Shown: positions 20,078 to 30,072, numbered from the stretch's first letter. The stretch: DNA of 64,000 nt from Terriglobia bacterium (GCA_020073585.1 JAIQEV010000010.1:22334-86333); one strand, 5' to 3'. Notes: a model not told the origin generated them from the sequence alone. Program-made: numbers and translations.

Positions 20078-21282
20078 GACACCCGCTCGAAAATGCCCGC
20101 GGCGCCCATGCCTCCGCCGATGCACATGGTCACCAGGCCGTAGCGCGCATTGCGCCGCTGCAGCTCGCGAATGATCGAAGCCGTCAGCTTCGCTCCCGTG
20201 CAGCCCAGCGGATGGCCCAGGGCGATGGCCCCGCCATTGGGATTGACCCGCGCCGGATCCAGCCCCGCCTGCTGCATCACCACCAGCGACTGCGCAGCAA
20301 ACGCCTCGTTCAGTTCGATCACCGCAATCTCGTCCAGCTTCAGCCCCGCCAGCTTCAGCGCCTTGGGGATGGCATAGACCGGCCCCACGCCGAACTCTTC
20401 CGGCGGGCATCCCGCCGTGGCGAACGACACGAAGCGCGCCAGCGGCTTCAGTCCCAGCGCCTTGGCGCGCGCCTCGCTCATCACCACCGCCGCCGCCGCG
20501 CCGTCGCTCATCTGCGAGCTGTTCCCCGCGGTCACCGTGCCGGTCACGTGAAACGCCGGCTTCAGCTTGCCCAGCGCCTCGACGGAAGTATCCGCGCGCG
20601 GCCCGTCGTCGGTGTCAAACACGAAGCTCTGCGTCGCCGCCTTCCCCGCGCCCTTCCCTTTTCCCGCGCCGTTGCCGCTGGGCCAGGCCGTGATCTTCAC
20701 TTCCACGGGCACGGTCTCGTCCTTGAACTTCCCCGCGGCGATCGCCGCCAGGGCCTTCTGGTGGCTCTCATACGAAAATTTGTCTGCCGCCTCGCGCGTA
20801 ATCCCGTACTTCCGGGCGACGTGCTCCGTGCCCAGGCCCATGCTGATGTAGGAATCGGGATGGTTGTCCACCAGCCAGGGATTCAGCGAAATCTTGTTCC
20901 CGCCCATGGGCACCAGGCTCATGGACTCCGTGCCGCCCGCGAGGATCACCTCCGCGGCGCCGCAGCGGATGCTTTCCGCCGCGATGGCGATGGCCTGCAG
21001 CCCCGACGAGCAGAAGCGGTTGATGGTCATCGCCGAGCACTCCACCGGCAATCCCGCGCGCAGCGAGGCGATCCGCGCCACGTTCATCCCCTGCTCGGCT
21101 TCCGGCATGGCGCAGCCCAGGATGACGTCCTCGATCTCCCTGGCATCCAGCGCCGGCACCCGCGCCAGCGCCGCCTTGATGGCCTCCGCGGCGAGATCGT
21201 CGGGCCGCGTCGCGCGCAACCCGCCCTTGAACGCCCTGCCCACCGGCGTGCGTACCGAGGAAACAATCACGGCTTCAGCCAT
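20074..21282 (-). CDS. fadA: Thiolase (acetyl-CoA acyltransferase)
   Basis: Thiolytic cleavage of 3-ketoacyl-CoA, last step of beta-oxidation (402 aa). The ATG at 21282 ([16 protein letters not shown]) has GAGGTGGGG upstream, so the longer in-frame start is rejected. The catalytic triad is visible: Cys91 in [11 protein letters not shown], His in [14 protein letters not shown], and Cys in [13 protein letters not shown]. Residues ~199-217 are a Gly/Lys/Ala-rich insertion ([18 protein letters not shown]) in the loop before DTDDGPR. The upstream acyl-CoA dehydrogenase partner is ~250 bases downstream on the same strand. A biosynthetic acetoacetyl-CoA thiolase is the alternative reading. Confidence 0.93.
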   Translation of the reverse strand: MAEAVIVSSVRTPVGRAFKGGLRATRPDDLAAEAIKAALARVPALDAREIEDVILGCAMPEAEQGMNVARIASLRAGLPVECSAMTINRFCSSGLQAIAIAAESIRCGAAEVILAGGTESMSLVPMGGNKISLNPWLVDNHPDSYISMGLGTEHVARKYGITREAADKFSYESHQKALAAIAAGKFKDETVPVEVKITAWPSGNGAGKGKGAGKAATQSFVFDTDDGPRADTSVEALGKLKPAFHVTGTVTAGNSSQMSDGAAAAVVMSEARAKALGLKPLARFVSFATAGCPPEEFGVGPVYAIPKALKLAGLKLDEIAVIELNEAFAAQSLVVMQQAGLDPARVNPNGGAIALGHPLGCTGAKLTASIIRELQRRNARYGLVTMCIGGGMGAAGIFERVS

Positions 21283-21479
21283 GCCCCACCTCGCCTGGTA
21301 AACTCTGCCCCATATTGGATGCCCCAGCGCCGGAAAAAGCAAGATGGGATAGCCGCGGAGTCACAGCGGTCACGGAGCAAAAGAAAGAAACCTGAACTTC
21401 CTTCTCGTTCCGAACTTCTGTGCTGTCTGTGCATCCGTGGCCAAACTTCCTTGTTCAACCAAGGCCACGGCTCACGCGT

Positions 21480-23228
21480 TCACGGCTTCTTTTTCTTAAA
21501 CAGTTCCCCCAGCCCGCCCAGGGGACCGCTGTCCGGCTGCGGCGTGCCCGGCTGTTGCGCCCCACTGCCGGTGAACTGCGACTTGAGCAGATCCAGCGCC
21601 AGTCCCTGCACGTCGGGCACGAATTTCGGATCCGAAGCCGTGCCCTGAATCAGGAACGGAATGCGCCGCGCCTGCCCGCCCTTGGCCGGCCCCAGCAGCC
21701 CGCCCAGCATCCCGGCCATTCCTCCTCCAGCGGGTGCGCCCGGTGCAGCGGCTGCGCCAGTCGGAGCCGCGCCCGCAGCGCCCGTCAGCGTCGCCAGCAT
21801 CTTGAAGTCCAGGTTGTTCTTGGCGTCCACCGTCCCCGCACCCACCAGCGTGCCCAGCGCGGGAACGACGGCGTTGAAATCCTCCGCGCGCAGCCCGTCC
21901 GGCGCCATGCGCACCTTGGTGGTCACCTTCTCGATGTCCAGGTCCGATCCCGTCTTCACCCCGGCCAGCGCGGAAATCACGGAAAGCTTTGAGCCCAGAT
22001 CGAAGCCCTTGAGGCGCGCTTTGAAGAGGCCCATCGTTCCAGTGGTGATCAGCCGGTTCGTCGGGCCCTGGATGTTTAGATCGCCGCTGAGCGTGCCGGA
22101 CTCCAGCGAGGCGCCCTTGGGCAAGTTGATTCCCAGCGCGGGGAGAAACGCCTGCAGGTCGCGCGCCGGCATATCCTGGCCGGCGAACTTGAGATTCACC
22201 ACCGTGGCTTCCCCGCGCGTCTCGTACGTTCCCGCGATGCGCGCCGCCGCGTTGCCTACTTTGACCGTCGAAGGATTCAGGACGCCGCTATTCTTCCGCA
22301 AATCCGATTTCGTGGAAAAATCCACCGCGGCGGGAACCGTGGAGGGCGAGCCGCCCGCCACCAGCAGCAGCTTGCTGAGCTTCATCGTGCCTTTGGCCTG
22401 GGCTTCCCCCTTCTGCGAAGTGAGCGTGGCATCCAGGTCCAGGATTCCACGGAGCCCCGCGGAAGCGTCCAGCACACCGGAGGAGGCCAGGTCGAATCCA
22501 TCGATCGCGATCTTCGCATCCACGGGCGACAGCGCGGCATCGTCGCGGTTCAGCGGCCCCACGCGGCCTTCCAATTTCAGGCTGCCGCCGCCCGGCAGGC
22601 TCGCGGTGACTTTGACCGGAAACGCCGCGTTCATGGACACATCCGAGGCTTCCACGTTCACATTGTCGTAGCTCGCGCGCTTCGCCGGCCCCGTCGTCCC
22701 GATCAGCAACCGCCCGTCCTTCAGTTCCACCTTCTGCACCAGAAGTTCCGCGCCGCCTTCCGCCGCCTGCGCCGGAGCTTGTGCCGGTGCTTGTGCCGGC
22801 GCACGCGTCCCCCGCCGCGGCTCGGGCTGCGCCGGGGCTCCTCCCAGCGACGAGAAATTCCAGCGCCCGGCCGCATCGCGCAGCAGCGTCACCTCGGGCT
22901 TCTCGATCGTCAGGCCGGTGATGTGCAGCGCGCGCGAGAAAAGCAGCGGCATAATCTCGACCTTGACCTTCAGGGCCTTGGCCGTCAGAAACGGCGACGC
23001 GCTGAACTTCGCATCGTCCGCGATGGACAGCTCCTCGGCCGCCAGCGCCCCGGACCACAGCGAGAGGCTCAGATTTCCGATTTGCACCTGGCGCCCGAGC
23101 GCCGCGGTGAGCTTCTCCTCGACGAGCGGGTGAAACCGGTTCACGGGGATGACGAACGGCAGGATCAGCAGCAGCACGACCAGAACACCCAGAACGATGA
23201 TCAGGGTACGAACGCGATTGAGACTCAT
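21480..23228 (-). CDS. AsmA-family envelope protein
   Basis: 582-aa protein with a single N-terminal membrane helix (LIIVLGVLVVLLLILPFVI) followed by a large periplasmic region of AsmA type, a bridge-like beta-strand fold linked to outer-membrane assembly or lipid transport. The ATG at 23228 follows GGAGG at good spacing. Typical features are HPLVEEKLTAALGRQVQIGN, the AsmA_2-like stretch ADDAKFSASPFLTAKAL, and the C-terminal IQGTASDPKFVPDVQGLALD. Residues ~145-165 are an Ala/Pro/Gln repeat (APAQAPAQAPAQA) and another Ala/Gly-rich linker lies near 500. It may be cotranscribed with the thiolase; a functional link is not evident. Confidence 0.85.
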   Translation of the reverse strand: MSLNRVRTLIIVLGVLVVLLLILPFVIPVNRFHPLVEEKLTAALGRQVQIGNLSLSLWSGALAAEELSIADDAKFSASPFLTAKALKVKVEIMPLLFSRALHITGLTIEKPEVTLLRDAAGRWNFSSLGGAPAQPEPRRGTRAPAQAPAQAPAQAAEGGAELLVQKVELKDGRLLIGTTGPAKRASYDNVNVEASDVSMNAAFPVKVTASLPGGGSLKLEGRVGPLNRDDAALSPVDAKIAIDGFDLASSGVLDASAGLRGILDLDATLTSQKGEAQAKGTMKLSKLLLVAGGSPSTVPAAVDFSTKSDLRKNSGVLNPSTVKVGNAAARIAGTYETRGEATVVNLKFAGQDMPARDLQAFLPALGINLPKGASLESGTLSGDLNIQGPTNRLITTGTMGLFKARLKGFDLGSKLSVISALAGVKTGSDLDIEKVTTKVRMAPDGLRAEDFNAVVPALGTLVGAGTVDAKNNLDFKMLATLTGAAGAAPTGAAAAPGAPAGGGMAGMLGGLLGPAKGGQARRIPFLIQGTASDPKFVPDVQGLALDLLKSQFTGSGAQQPGTPQPDSGPLGGLGELFKKKKP

Positions 23229-23335
23229 GGGAACCTCCAGGACGAACAAGGCCGGAACGTGCCTGTCGGGGCAAGAACAACGACGCCAACCGCCGTGCGG
23301 TCACGCCGAAGAAATCATAGCACAGCCCCGCGCGC

Positions 23336-23359
23336 GCGGTGTGTCCGCGGACACACCGC
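23336..23359. promoter_or_regulatory. Perfect 24-bp palindrome upstream of RND operon
   Basis: Arms GCGGTGTGTCCG and CGGACACACCGC abut with no spacer, centred on CCGCGG. Length and symmetry suit a dimeric repressor site such as a TetR-type operator for the downstream efflux genes. It is ~300 bases before the RND start and no adjacent regulator gene is seen, so the function is inferred. Confidence 0.45.
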
Positions 23360-23418
23360 CTGCGGCCCGGAGCCGCGCCCTGCCTGTCGAATTTCCCCCC
23401 AAAAACGCGGTATCGTAG

Positions 23419-23465
23419 GTTGACCGCTTAGCGGTCACGCTTACAGTTGACCGCTTAGCGGTCAC
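23419..23465. repeat. Two palindromic repeats, GTGACCGC family
   Basis: Two identical 20-bp copies GTTGACCGCTTAGCGGTCAC at 23419-23438 and 23446-23465, in the opposite orientation to the copy at 17995, separated by seven bases. Adjacent pairs also occur at 54182-54228 and 55358-55406. Confidence 0.8.
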
Positions 23466-23657
23466 GCATACAATAGATGCGCGCAACAAATCGCTCCGGC
23501 TGGCCGCGACGCGCCGGAAAATTCGCGTGTACCGCCTCGTAAGGCGGCGCGCTTGGCGGAAGCGCCCCGTACCCGCGAGGCCGCGCCGCGAATCTAACGA
23601 AATACCGGGCCGTGGGCCGCTGGACGGCGCCCCCCTGACAGGTGGACTCGAAGCTTT

Positions 23658-26600
23658 ATGTGGATCGTTCGCATCGCTCTATCCCGCCCCTATACGTTTA
23701 TCGTGCTCGCGCTGGTCATCCTCCTGCTCACGCCGGTGACCCTGCAGCGTACCCCCACCGACATCTTCCCCGACATCAACATCCCCGTCATCAGCGTCGT
23801 CTGGACCTACACCGGCCTCGCTCCCCAGGAGATGGAGCAGCGCATCACCAGCATGTCCGAGCGCGCCACCACCGTTCTCGTCAGCGATGTCGAGCACATC
23901 GAATCGCAATCCCTGCCGGGAACCGCCGTCATCAAGATCTTTTTCCAGCCCGGCGCCAACATTCAGACCGCCATGGCCCAGACGACGGCCATCTCCCAAT
24001 CCATCCTCAGGTTTCTGCCCGCGGGCGCTACCCCCCCGCTGGTCGTCATCTATTCCGCTTCCACCGTCCCGGTCCTGCAGATCGGCATGACCAGCGACGC
24101 CATGAGCGAGCAGCAGCTCTTTGATTACGGCAACAACTTCATCCGCACCCAGCTCGCCACCGTCCAGGGCGCGGCCATGCCCTTTCCCTACGGCGGCAAG
24201 CAGCGCCTCATCTCCGTGGACATCGACCCCGCCGCCCTCCAGTCCAAGGGCCTCTCCCCGGTGGACGTCGTCAACGCCGTCAGCGCGCAGAACCTCATCC
24301 TGCCCTCCGGCACCGCCAAGATCGGCCCCCTCGAATACACCGTGGAGATGAACGGCAGCCCGCAAACCATCGCGGAGATGAACGATCTCCCCATCCGCAC
24401 GGTGAACGGGGCCACCATCTACATGCGCGACGTCGCGCACATCCGCGACGGTTTTTCCCCGCAGACCAACATCGCCCGCGCCAACGGCCAGCGCGGCGTG
24501 CTCATGAGCATCTACAAGATCGGCAGCGCCTCCACTCTGGACATCGTCGCCCGCGTCAACGCCCTCCTCCGGCAGACCTCCAAATCCTTCCCCGAGGGCC
24601 TGCACGTCGCCCAGCTCTTCGACCAGTCCCTGTTCGTGCGCGCCGCCGTCCAGGGCGTCCTCAACGAAGCCGTCATCGCCGCCTGCCTCACCGCGGTGAT
24701 GATCCTGCTCTTCCTCGGAAGCTGGCGCAGCACGCTCATCATCGCCATCTCCATTCCCCTGTCCATTCTCAGCTCCGTCCTGGTCCTCAGCGCCCTCGGC
24801 CAGACCATCAACATCATGACCCTCGGCGGCCTGGCCCTGGCCGTCGGCATTCTTGTCGACGACGCCACCGTCACCATCGAAAGCATTGAGCGCCACAGCG
24901 CCATGGGCAAGGAACTGATCGAGTCCATTCTCGCCGGCGCCGAAGAGATCGCCGTTCCCGCCTTCGTCTCCACGCTGTGCATCTGCATCGTTTTCGTGCC
25001 CATGTTTCTGCTCACCGGAGTGGCCAAATTTCTCTTCGTGCCCCTGGCCGAAGCCGTCATCTTCGCCATGCTGGCTTCCTACATCCTCTCCCGCACCCTC
25101 GTGCCCACCCTGGTCATGTACCTGCTCCGCCACGAGGAGCAGGCCGAGGCTGGCCGCCGCCCCGGCTTCTTCCGCCGCTACCAGCAGGGCTTCGAGCGCC
25201 GCTTCCACGCCTTCCGCGAAGGCTATCGCCGCTCCCTGGAGTCCGCGCTGCGTCACGCGCCCCGCGTCGCCGTCGTGTTTCTCCTCTTTTGCGTTGCCTC
25301 CGCGGGCATCGGCCTGGGCCTCGGCCGCGACTTCTTCCCCAGCGTGGACGCCGGCCTGATCCGCCTGCACGTCCGCGCCCGCACCGGCCTGCGCATCGAG
25401 GAGACCGCGCGGCTCTGCGACGAAGTCGAATCCGCCATCCGCGAGACTATCCCCCGGCGCGATCTCGTCACCGTCCTCGACAACATCGGCCTCCCCTACA
25501 GCGGCATCAATCTCGTCTACAGCAGCGGCGGCACCGTCGGCACCCAAGACGCCGAAATCCTCCTGCAGCTCCATAAGGAACGCGGCCGCCCTACCAGCGA
25601 ATACGTCCGGCAATTGCGCCAGATCCTGCCCCAAAAATTTCCCGGGGTGCAGTTTTTCTTTCAGCCCGCGGACATCGTCGCGCAGATCCTCAATTTCGGC
25701 ACCCCCGCTCCCATTGATGTGCAAATCGTCGGCATGGATGAGGCCGGCAACTACGCCGCCGCTCAAAAACTCGCCAATCAGATGCGCCACATCCCCGGCG
25801 CCGTGGATATCCACGTCCAGCAGGCCTTCGATGAGCCCGCCCTGCGCATGGAGTTCGACCGCTCGCGCCTGCAGTCCGTCGGCCTCAGCGCCCGCGATGT
25901 CGCCCAGAACGTCCTGGTCTCCCTCAGTTCCAGTTTCCAGACCGCCCCGGCCTTTTGGGTGGACCCCAAAAACGGCGTCAGCTACAGCGTCGCCGTGCAG
26001 ACTCCCCAGTACCGCATGGACTCCTTCCAGGCCCTGCAGAACACGCCCATCCGCGCCGCCGCCTCACCCAACCAGATTCTCGGCAATCTCGTCCGCACCA
26101 GCGCCGCCGCCCGCCCCGCGGCCATCTCCCACTACAACGTCCAACCCATGATCAACGTCTACGCCGCGGTGGACGGCCGCGACCTCGGCGGCGTCTCCGG
26201 CGAAGTCACCCGCCTGGTGCAGGCCGCCGAAAAGGATCTCCCGCGCGGCAGCCACATCGTCATCCGCGGCCAGGTGCAGACCATGCGCACCTCCTTCGCC
26301 GGCCTGGGCCTCGGCCTGCTCGGCGCCATCGTGCTCATCTATCTGCTCATCGTCGTCAATTTCCAGTCCTGGCTCGATCCCTTCATCATCATCACCGCGC
26401 TGCCCGGCGCGCTCGCCGGCATTTTGTGGATGCTCCTGCTGACCCACACCACGCTCAACGTGCCCTCGCTCACCGGGGCCATCATGTGCATGGGCGTGGC
26501 CACCGCCAACAGCATCCTTCTCGTCTCCTTCGCCCGCGAGCAGATGCGCCTCGGCCGCAGCGCCTTCGACGCCGCCCTGGAAGCGGGCTTCGTGCGCATC

Positions 26601-26834
26601 CGCCCCGTCCTCATGACCGCTCTGGCCATGATCATCGGCATGGTGCCCATGGCCGTGGGCCTCGGCGAAGGCGGCGAGCAGAACGCGCCCCTCGGCCGCG
26701 CGGTGATTGGCGGCCTGATCTTCGCCACCGTCGCCACGCTCTTCTTCGTGCCCTGCGTTTTCCGGATCATTCATGGGCGGCGCGAAAAGAGAAACCGGCC
26801 TGGCTCGCCAACAGCTGCACCGGCGGCGGTCTGA
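23658..26834 (+). CDS. RND-family efflux pump, inner-membrane permease
   Basis: Proton-driven tripartite export pump subunit (1058 aa) of the AcrB/MdtC-like HAE class. Twelve membrane helices in two halves are recognisable, with two large periplasmic loops. The N-terminus (TPTDIFPDINIPVISVVWTY) and helix 4 proton-relay motif GILVDDATVTIESIERH with paired aspartates are typical; the second half has GAIMCMGVATANSILLVSFA. It is first of a three-gene operon with the adaptor and outer-membrane factor. It lacks the heavy-metal signatures of CzcA-type pumps, so drugs, lipids or other organic molecules are likelier substrates. No local regulator gene is present. Confidence 0.95.
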   Translation: MWIVRIALSRPYTFIVLALVILLLTPVTLQRTPTDIFPDINIPVISVVWTYTGLAPQEMEQRITSMSERATTVLVSDVEHIESQSLPGTAVIKIFFQPGANIQTAMAQTTAISQSILRFLPAGATPPLVVIYSASTVPVLQIGMTSDAMSEQQLFDYGNNFIRTQLATVQGAAMPFPYGGKQRLISVDIDPAALQSKGLSPVDVVNAVSAQNLILPSGTAKIGPLEYTVEMNGSPQTIAEMNDLPIRTVNGATIYMRDVAHIRDGFSPQTNIARANGQRGVLMSIYKIGSASTLDIVARVNALLRQTSKSFPEGLHVAQLFDQSLFVRAAVQGVLNEAVIAACLTAVMILLFLGSWRSTLIIAISIPLSILSSVLVLSALGQTINIMTLGGLALAVGILVDDATVTIESIERHSAMGKELIESILAGAEEIAVPAFVSTLCICIVFVPMFLLTGVAKFLFVPLAEAVIFAMLASYILSRTLVPTLVMYLLRHEEQAEAGRRPGFFRRYQQGFERRFHAFREGYRRSLESALRHAPRVAVVFLLFCVASAGIGLGLGRDFFPSVDAGLIRLHVRARTGLRIEETARLCDEVESAIRETIPRRDLVTVLDNIGLPYSGINLVYSSGGTVGTQDAEILLQLHKERGRPTSEYVRQLRQILPQKFPGVQFFFQPADIVAQILNFGTPAPIDVQIVGMDEAGNYAAAQKLANQMRHIPGAVDIHVQQAFDEPALRMEFDRSRLQSVGLSARDVAQNVLVSLSSSFQTAPAFWVDPKNGVSYSVAVQTPQYRMDSFQALQNTPIRAAASPNQILGNLVRTSAAARPAAISHYNVQPMINVYAAVDGRDLGGVSGEVTRLVQAAEKDLPRGSHIVIRGQVQTMRTSFAGLGLGLLGAIVLIYLLIVVNFQSWLDPFIIITALPGALAGILWMLLLTHTTLNVPSLTGAIMCMGVATANSILLVSFAREQMRLGRSAFDAALEAGFVRIRPVLMTALAMIIGMVPMAVGLGEGGEQNAPLGRAVIGGLIFATVATLFFVPCVFRIIHGRREKRNRPGSPTAAPAAV

Positions 26835-26847
26835 GCCCAGGACACTT

Positions 26848-28086
26848 ATGCAGACACTTTCGCGAAGTATGGGGACACAGGAAATGAATCAGGGTTACCG
26901 CAGACATGTTTCTTCCGGGAATCAGGCCGGCGCAGGGCGCCTGCTCACCGTGGCCATCGTTGCGCTGCTGCTGCTCGCGGTGGCCGGCGCCTTCCGCCTG
27001 CTGCAGCGCCGCTCGGAATTTCAAACCCTGGCCAAGGAGACGGAAACCCTGGCCATCCCCACCGTCGCCGTCACTCACGCCACCGCGCAAGCCGGACAGG
27101 AAGACTTGGTTCTTCCCGGCAACCTGCAGGCCTACGTCGAGTCCCCCATCTATGCCCGCACCAACGGCTACCTGCAGCGTTGGTACCACGACATCGGCAG
27201 CCGGGTGAAGCAGGGCGAGCGCCTCGCCGACATCGAAACCCCGGAAATCGACCAGGAACTCTCGCAGGCCCGCGCCGCGCGCCAGGAGATCGCCGCCAAC
27301 CTCGAGCTCGCCAAGTCCTCCGCCGAGCGCTGGGCCGGCTTGCGCAAATCCGATTCCGTCTCCCAGCAGGAATCCGACGAGCGCACCAGCCACTACACCC
27401 AGATGCAGGCCAGCCTCGCCGCCGCCGACGCCAACGTCCGCCGCCTCCAGGAGCTGCAGTCCTTCGGGCACATTGACGCGCCTTTCAGCGGCGTGCTCAC
27501 CCGCCGCAACGTCGACGCCGGCACGCTCATCAACGCCGGCAACACCGGCACGCGCCAGGAGCTCTTCTACCTCGCGCAGATCGATCCCATCCGCGTCTAT
27601 CTCTCCGTGCCCGAGGTGGAAGCCGCCTCCATGCGCGCCGGTCTCGCCGCCTGGCTCGAGCTCGCGCAGTTTCCCGGCCAGCGCTTCGAAGGCCGCGTCG
27701 TGCGCACCGCCAACGCCATCGACCCGGCTACCCGCACCCTGCTCACCGAAGTGGACGTTCCCAACCACCAAGGCCAGTTGCTCCCCGGCGGCTACGCGCA
27801 GGTCCACCTCCAGGTGCGCGCCGCCAGCACCCGCCTGCAAGTTCCCGTCAACGCCCTGCTCTTCCGCTCCGAGGGCCTCCGCGCCGCCACCGTGGACGCC
27901 CAGCATCGCGTCCATCTCCGCGCGCTCACCATCGGCCGCGACTACGGCACCTCCCTCGAAATTCTGCAAGGTCTTTCCAAGGACGACTGGATCGTGCTCA
28001 ATCCTCCCGACTCCCTCGAAGACGGCCAGGAAGTCCGCACTCGGGAACTTCCGCAGCAGCCCGCGCCCGGCGGAGCGCGCCGGTGA
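26848..28086 (+). CDS. RND efflux periplasmic adaptor (membrane fusion protein)
   Basis: HlyD/AcrA-type adaptor joining the RND permease to the outer-membrane channel. One N-terminal membrane helix (LLTVAIVALLLLAVAGAF) is followed by a lipoyl half-motif (VESPIYARTNGYLQRWYHDI), an alpha-hairpin rich in Ala/Glu/Gln (~residues 105-175), the second lipoyl half ([20 protein letters not shown]) and beta-barrel domains. The start is not certain: 26848 has AGGAC nearby and follows the permease stop by 13 bases, while ATGs at 26869 and 26884 are also possible. The stop overlaps the next start (GTGA). Confidence 0.92.
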   Translation: MQTLSRSMGTQEMNQGYRRHVSSGNQAGAGRLLTVAIVALLLLAVAGAFRLLQRRSEFQTLAKETETLAIPTVAVTHATAQAGQEDLVLPGNLQAYVESPIYARTNGYLQRWYHDIGSRVKQGERLADIETPEIDQELSQARAARQEIAANLELAKSSAERWAGLRKSDSVSQQESDERTSHYTQMQASLAAADANVRRLQELQSFGHIDAPFSGVLTRRNVDAGTLINAGNTGTRQELFYLAQIDPIRVYLSVPEVEAASMRAGLAAWLELAQFPGQRFEGRVVRTANAIDPATRTLLTEVDVPNHQGQLLPGGYAQVHLQVRAASTRLQVPVNALLFRSEGLRAATVDAQHRVHLRALTIGRDYGTSLEILQGLSKDDWIVLNPPDSLEDGQEVRTRELPQQPAPGGARR

Positions 28087-29552
28087 GCGCACGCCTCACT
28101 CTCCTCGCCGCTCTCCTCGCGCTCGGGCTCTCCGGCTGCACCGTCGGCCCCAATTATCAGCGCGCCGCCGTCCCCGTTCCTCCGCAGTGGGAGGCGCCGC
28201 AACCCTGGCGCCCCGGCGCTCCGAAGGACGCCATTCCCAAGGGCGAGTGGTGGAAAGTGTTTCAGGACGACGAGCTCAGCGCCCTCGAAACCCAGGCTCT
28301 GGCCGCCAACGAAACTCTGCACTCCGCCGCCGCGCGCTACCAACAGGCCCGCGCCCTCACCTCGCTCGCCCTCTCCGCGCTCTACCCGCAGATGGGCGTC
28401 GCGCCCCTCGCCGAGCGCCAGCGCCTCTCCGGCAACCGCCCGCCCAACACCAGCCAGAAAAACCTCACCCCCGTCTCGCAGAACAACCTTCTCCTGCCCT
28501 TCACCGTCAGCTACGAAGCCGACCTCTTCGGCCGGCGCCGCCGCAGCATCGAAGCCTCCCAGGCCGCCCTGCAGGAATCCGCCGCGGACCTCGAAAGCGT
28601 CCGCCTAATCATCACCGCCGAGCTGGCCGCCGATTACTACTCGCTCCGCCGCCTCGATTCCGAGCTGGCCATTCTCCACCGCACCATCGAATCCCTGGAA
28701 AAGGGCCTGCAGCTCGTCCGCGCCCGCCACGACGGCGGCATCGCCTCCGGCCTCGACGTCGCCCAGGAAGAAACCCTCCTCGAATCCACGCGCACTCAAT
28801 CCACTCTCCTCGTGCAGCGCCGCGACGAATTCCAAAACGCCCTCGCCGTCCTCACCGGCGTCCCCGCCCCGCAATTTCATCTGCCCGCGAAGGAGCTGGC
28901 GGCCGCGCCGCCGTCCCTCGACGCCGGCCTGCCCTCCGACCTGCTCGAGCGCCGCCCCGACGTGGCCTCCGCCGAGCGCCGCATGGCCCGCGCCAACGCC
29001 CAGATCGGCGTGGCCCGCAGCGCCTACTTCCCCTCGCTCAATCTCTTCGCCAACGGCGGCTGGCAGACCGCCGACGTCGCCAAGCTCCTCAACGTCTCCA
29101 GCACCTTCTGGGCCCTCGGCGTCACCACCGCCGAAGCCGTCTTCACCGGTGGCGCACGCCGCGCCCAGGTGCAGTACGCCACATCCGGCTACGACGCCGC
29201 CGTCGCCGACTACCGCGAGACCGTCCTCAACTCTTTCCGCGAAGTCCAAGACGATCTCTCCGGCCTGCGCGTCCTCGACGACGCCACGGAAACCCAGGCC
29301 CGCGCCGTCGCCGCCGCCCGCCGCGCCCTGGACATCGCCACCAGCCGCTACACCGGCGGTCTGGTCAGCTACCTCGATGTCGTCTCCGCGCAGCAGACCC
29401 TGCTGAACAGCGAACGCCAGGCCGCCCAGCTGCAGGGCGAGCGCCTCGTCACCTCCGTCCTCCTGGTCAAAGCCCTCGGCGGCGGCTGGGACGCCGCCAG
29501 CCTCGCCTCCGCCCAGATCAAGCCCGCCGTCAAAACCGCCTTCCAGCCCTAA
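28083..29552 (+). CDS. NodT-family outer-membrane efflux lipoprotein
   Basis: TolC-like outer-membrane factor completing the RND pump (489 aa). It starts with GTG overlapping the adaptor stop. A lipoprotein signal with lipobox LSGC (Cys19) precedes TVGPNYQRAAVPVP, the usual NodT/OprM N-terminus. Two OEP repeats follow, with DLFGRRRRSIEASQAAL in the first and LLERRPDVASAERRMARANA and SYLDVVSAQQTLLNSERQA in the second. A strong terminator lies 25 bases after the stop, closing the operon. Confidence 0.95.
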   Translation: MSARLTLLAALLALGLSGCTVGPNYQRAAVPVPPQWEAPQPWRPGAPKDAIPKGEWWKVFQDDELSALETQALAANETLHSAAARYQQARALTSLALSALYPQMGVAPLAERQRLSGNRPPNTSQKNLTPVSQNNLLLPFTVSYEADLFGRRRRSIEASQAALQESAADLESVRLIITAELAADYYSLRRLDSELAILHRTIESLEKGLQLVRARHDGGIASGLDVAQEETLLESTRTQSTLLVQRRDEFQNALAVLTGVPAPQFHLPAKELAAAPPSLDAGLPSDLLERRPDVASAERRMARANAQIGVARSAYFPSLNLFANGGWQTADVAKLLNVSSTFWALGVTTAEAVFTGGARRAQVQYATSGYDAAVADYRETVLNSFREVQDDLSGLRVLDDATETQARAVAAARRALDIATSRYTGGLVSYLDVVSAQQTLLNSERQAAQLQGERLVTSVLLVKALGGGWDAASLASAQIKPAVKTAFQP

Positions 29553-29577
29553 CACACTTGTAACAGCGCCCTGTAGC

Positions 29578-29604
29578 GCAGGGCGAAGCCCTGCGGCTTT
29601 TTTC
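29578..29604 (+). terminator. Intrinsic terminator of the RND efflux operon
   Basis: Stem CGCAGGGC / GCCCTGCG with a GAA loop, followed by GC and six Ts. It is placed just after the outer-membrane factor stop. Confidence 0.85.
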
Positions 29605-29712
29605 CGCTCTTCGCATTTCGCCTTTCGATTTTCGCTATTTGAATCAGGACGACACGTCACCGTGTCTGCTTAGGAAGGAAGAAGAATCCGCACCACCCGC
29701 CGCGCGGGCCCG

Positions 29713-30072
29713 CTACGCCCAGTCCAGCGCGCCCTTCTTGTACAACCACACGTACCCCACGAGCAGGATCCCCAGGAACACAAACATGGACACCAGCCCC
29801 AGCATCCCAAAGGCCTTGAACTGGATGGCCCACGGAAAGAGAAACATCGTCTCCACGTCGAAAATCACGAACAGCATGGCAATAATATAGAACCGCACGG
29901 AATACCGCCCGCGCGACCCGCCCTCCGGCAGCACCCCGCACTCATACGGCTTCAGCTTGTCCCCCACCGCGCGCGCATCCGGCCGGATAAACTTGAACAG
30001 GATCAGCGTCACCGCCGGAAACGCCGCCACCAGCACCGCAAAGATCAGCACCGGAATGTATGCACTAGGCAT
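29713..30072 (-). CDS. nuoA: NADH-quinone oxidoreductase subunit A (isolated)
   Basis: Small membrane subunit of complex I (119 aa, three helices) that frames the quinone tunnel. The ATG at 30072 (MPSAYIPVLIF) has GAGGGACTT upstream. Motifs are KLKPYECGVLPEGGSRGRYS, containing the conserved tunnel-loop cysteine, and FYIIAMLFVIFDVETMFLFP with the membrane Asp-Glu pair. It normally heads the nuoABCD order; here it stands alone about 13 kb from nuoC with no nuoB nearby. It presumably supplies subunit A to one or both complexes encoded in the window. Confidence 0.95.
   Translation of the reverse strand: MPSAYIPVLIFAVLVAAFPAVTLILFKFIRPDARAVGDKLKPYECGVLPEGGSRGRYSVRFYIIAMLFVIFDVETMFLFPWAIQFKAFGMLGLVSMFVFLGILLVGYVWLYKKGALDWA

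Larger units (their letters stand above)
23229..23657. other. Divergent intergenic region (asmA / RND operon)
   Basis: About 430 bases without a credible gene. It contains a perfect 24-bp palindrome (23336-23359) and two copies of the GTGACCGC-family palindromic repeat (23419-23465). Promoters for both divergent transcripts must lie here, but no convincing -35/-10 pair was seen by eye. Confidence 0.6.

Noticed and set aside
27473..29563. 696-codon plus-strand frame overlapping the RND adaptor and outer-membrane factor
   Set aside because: Wrong frame of two clear genes; low-complexity Arg/Pro/Ser translation.
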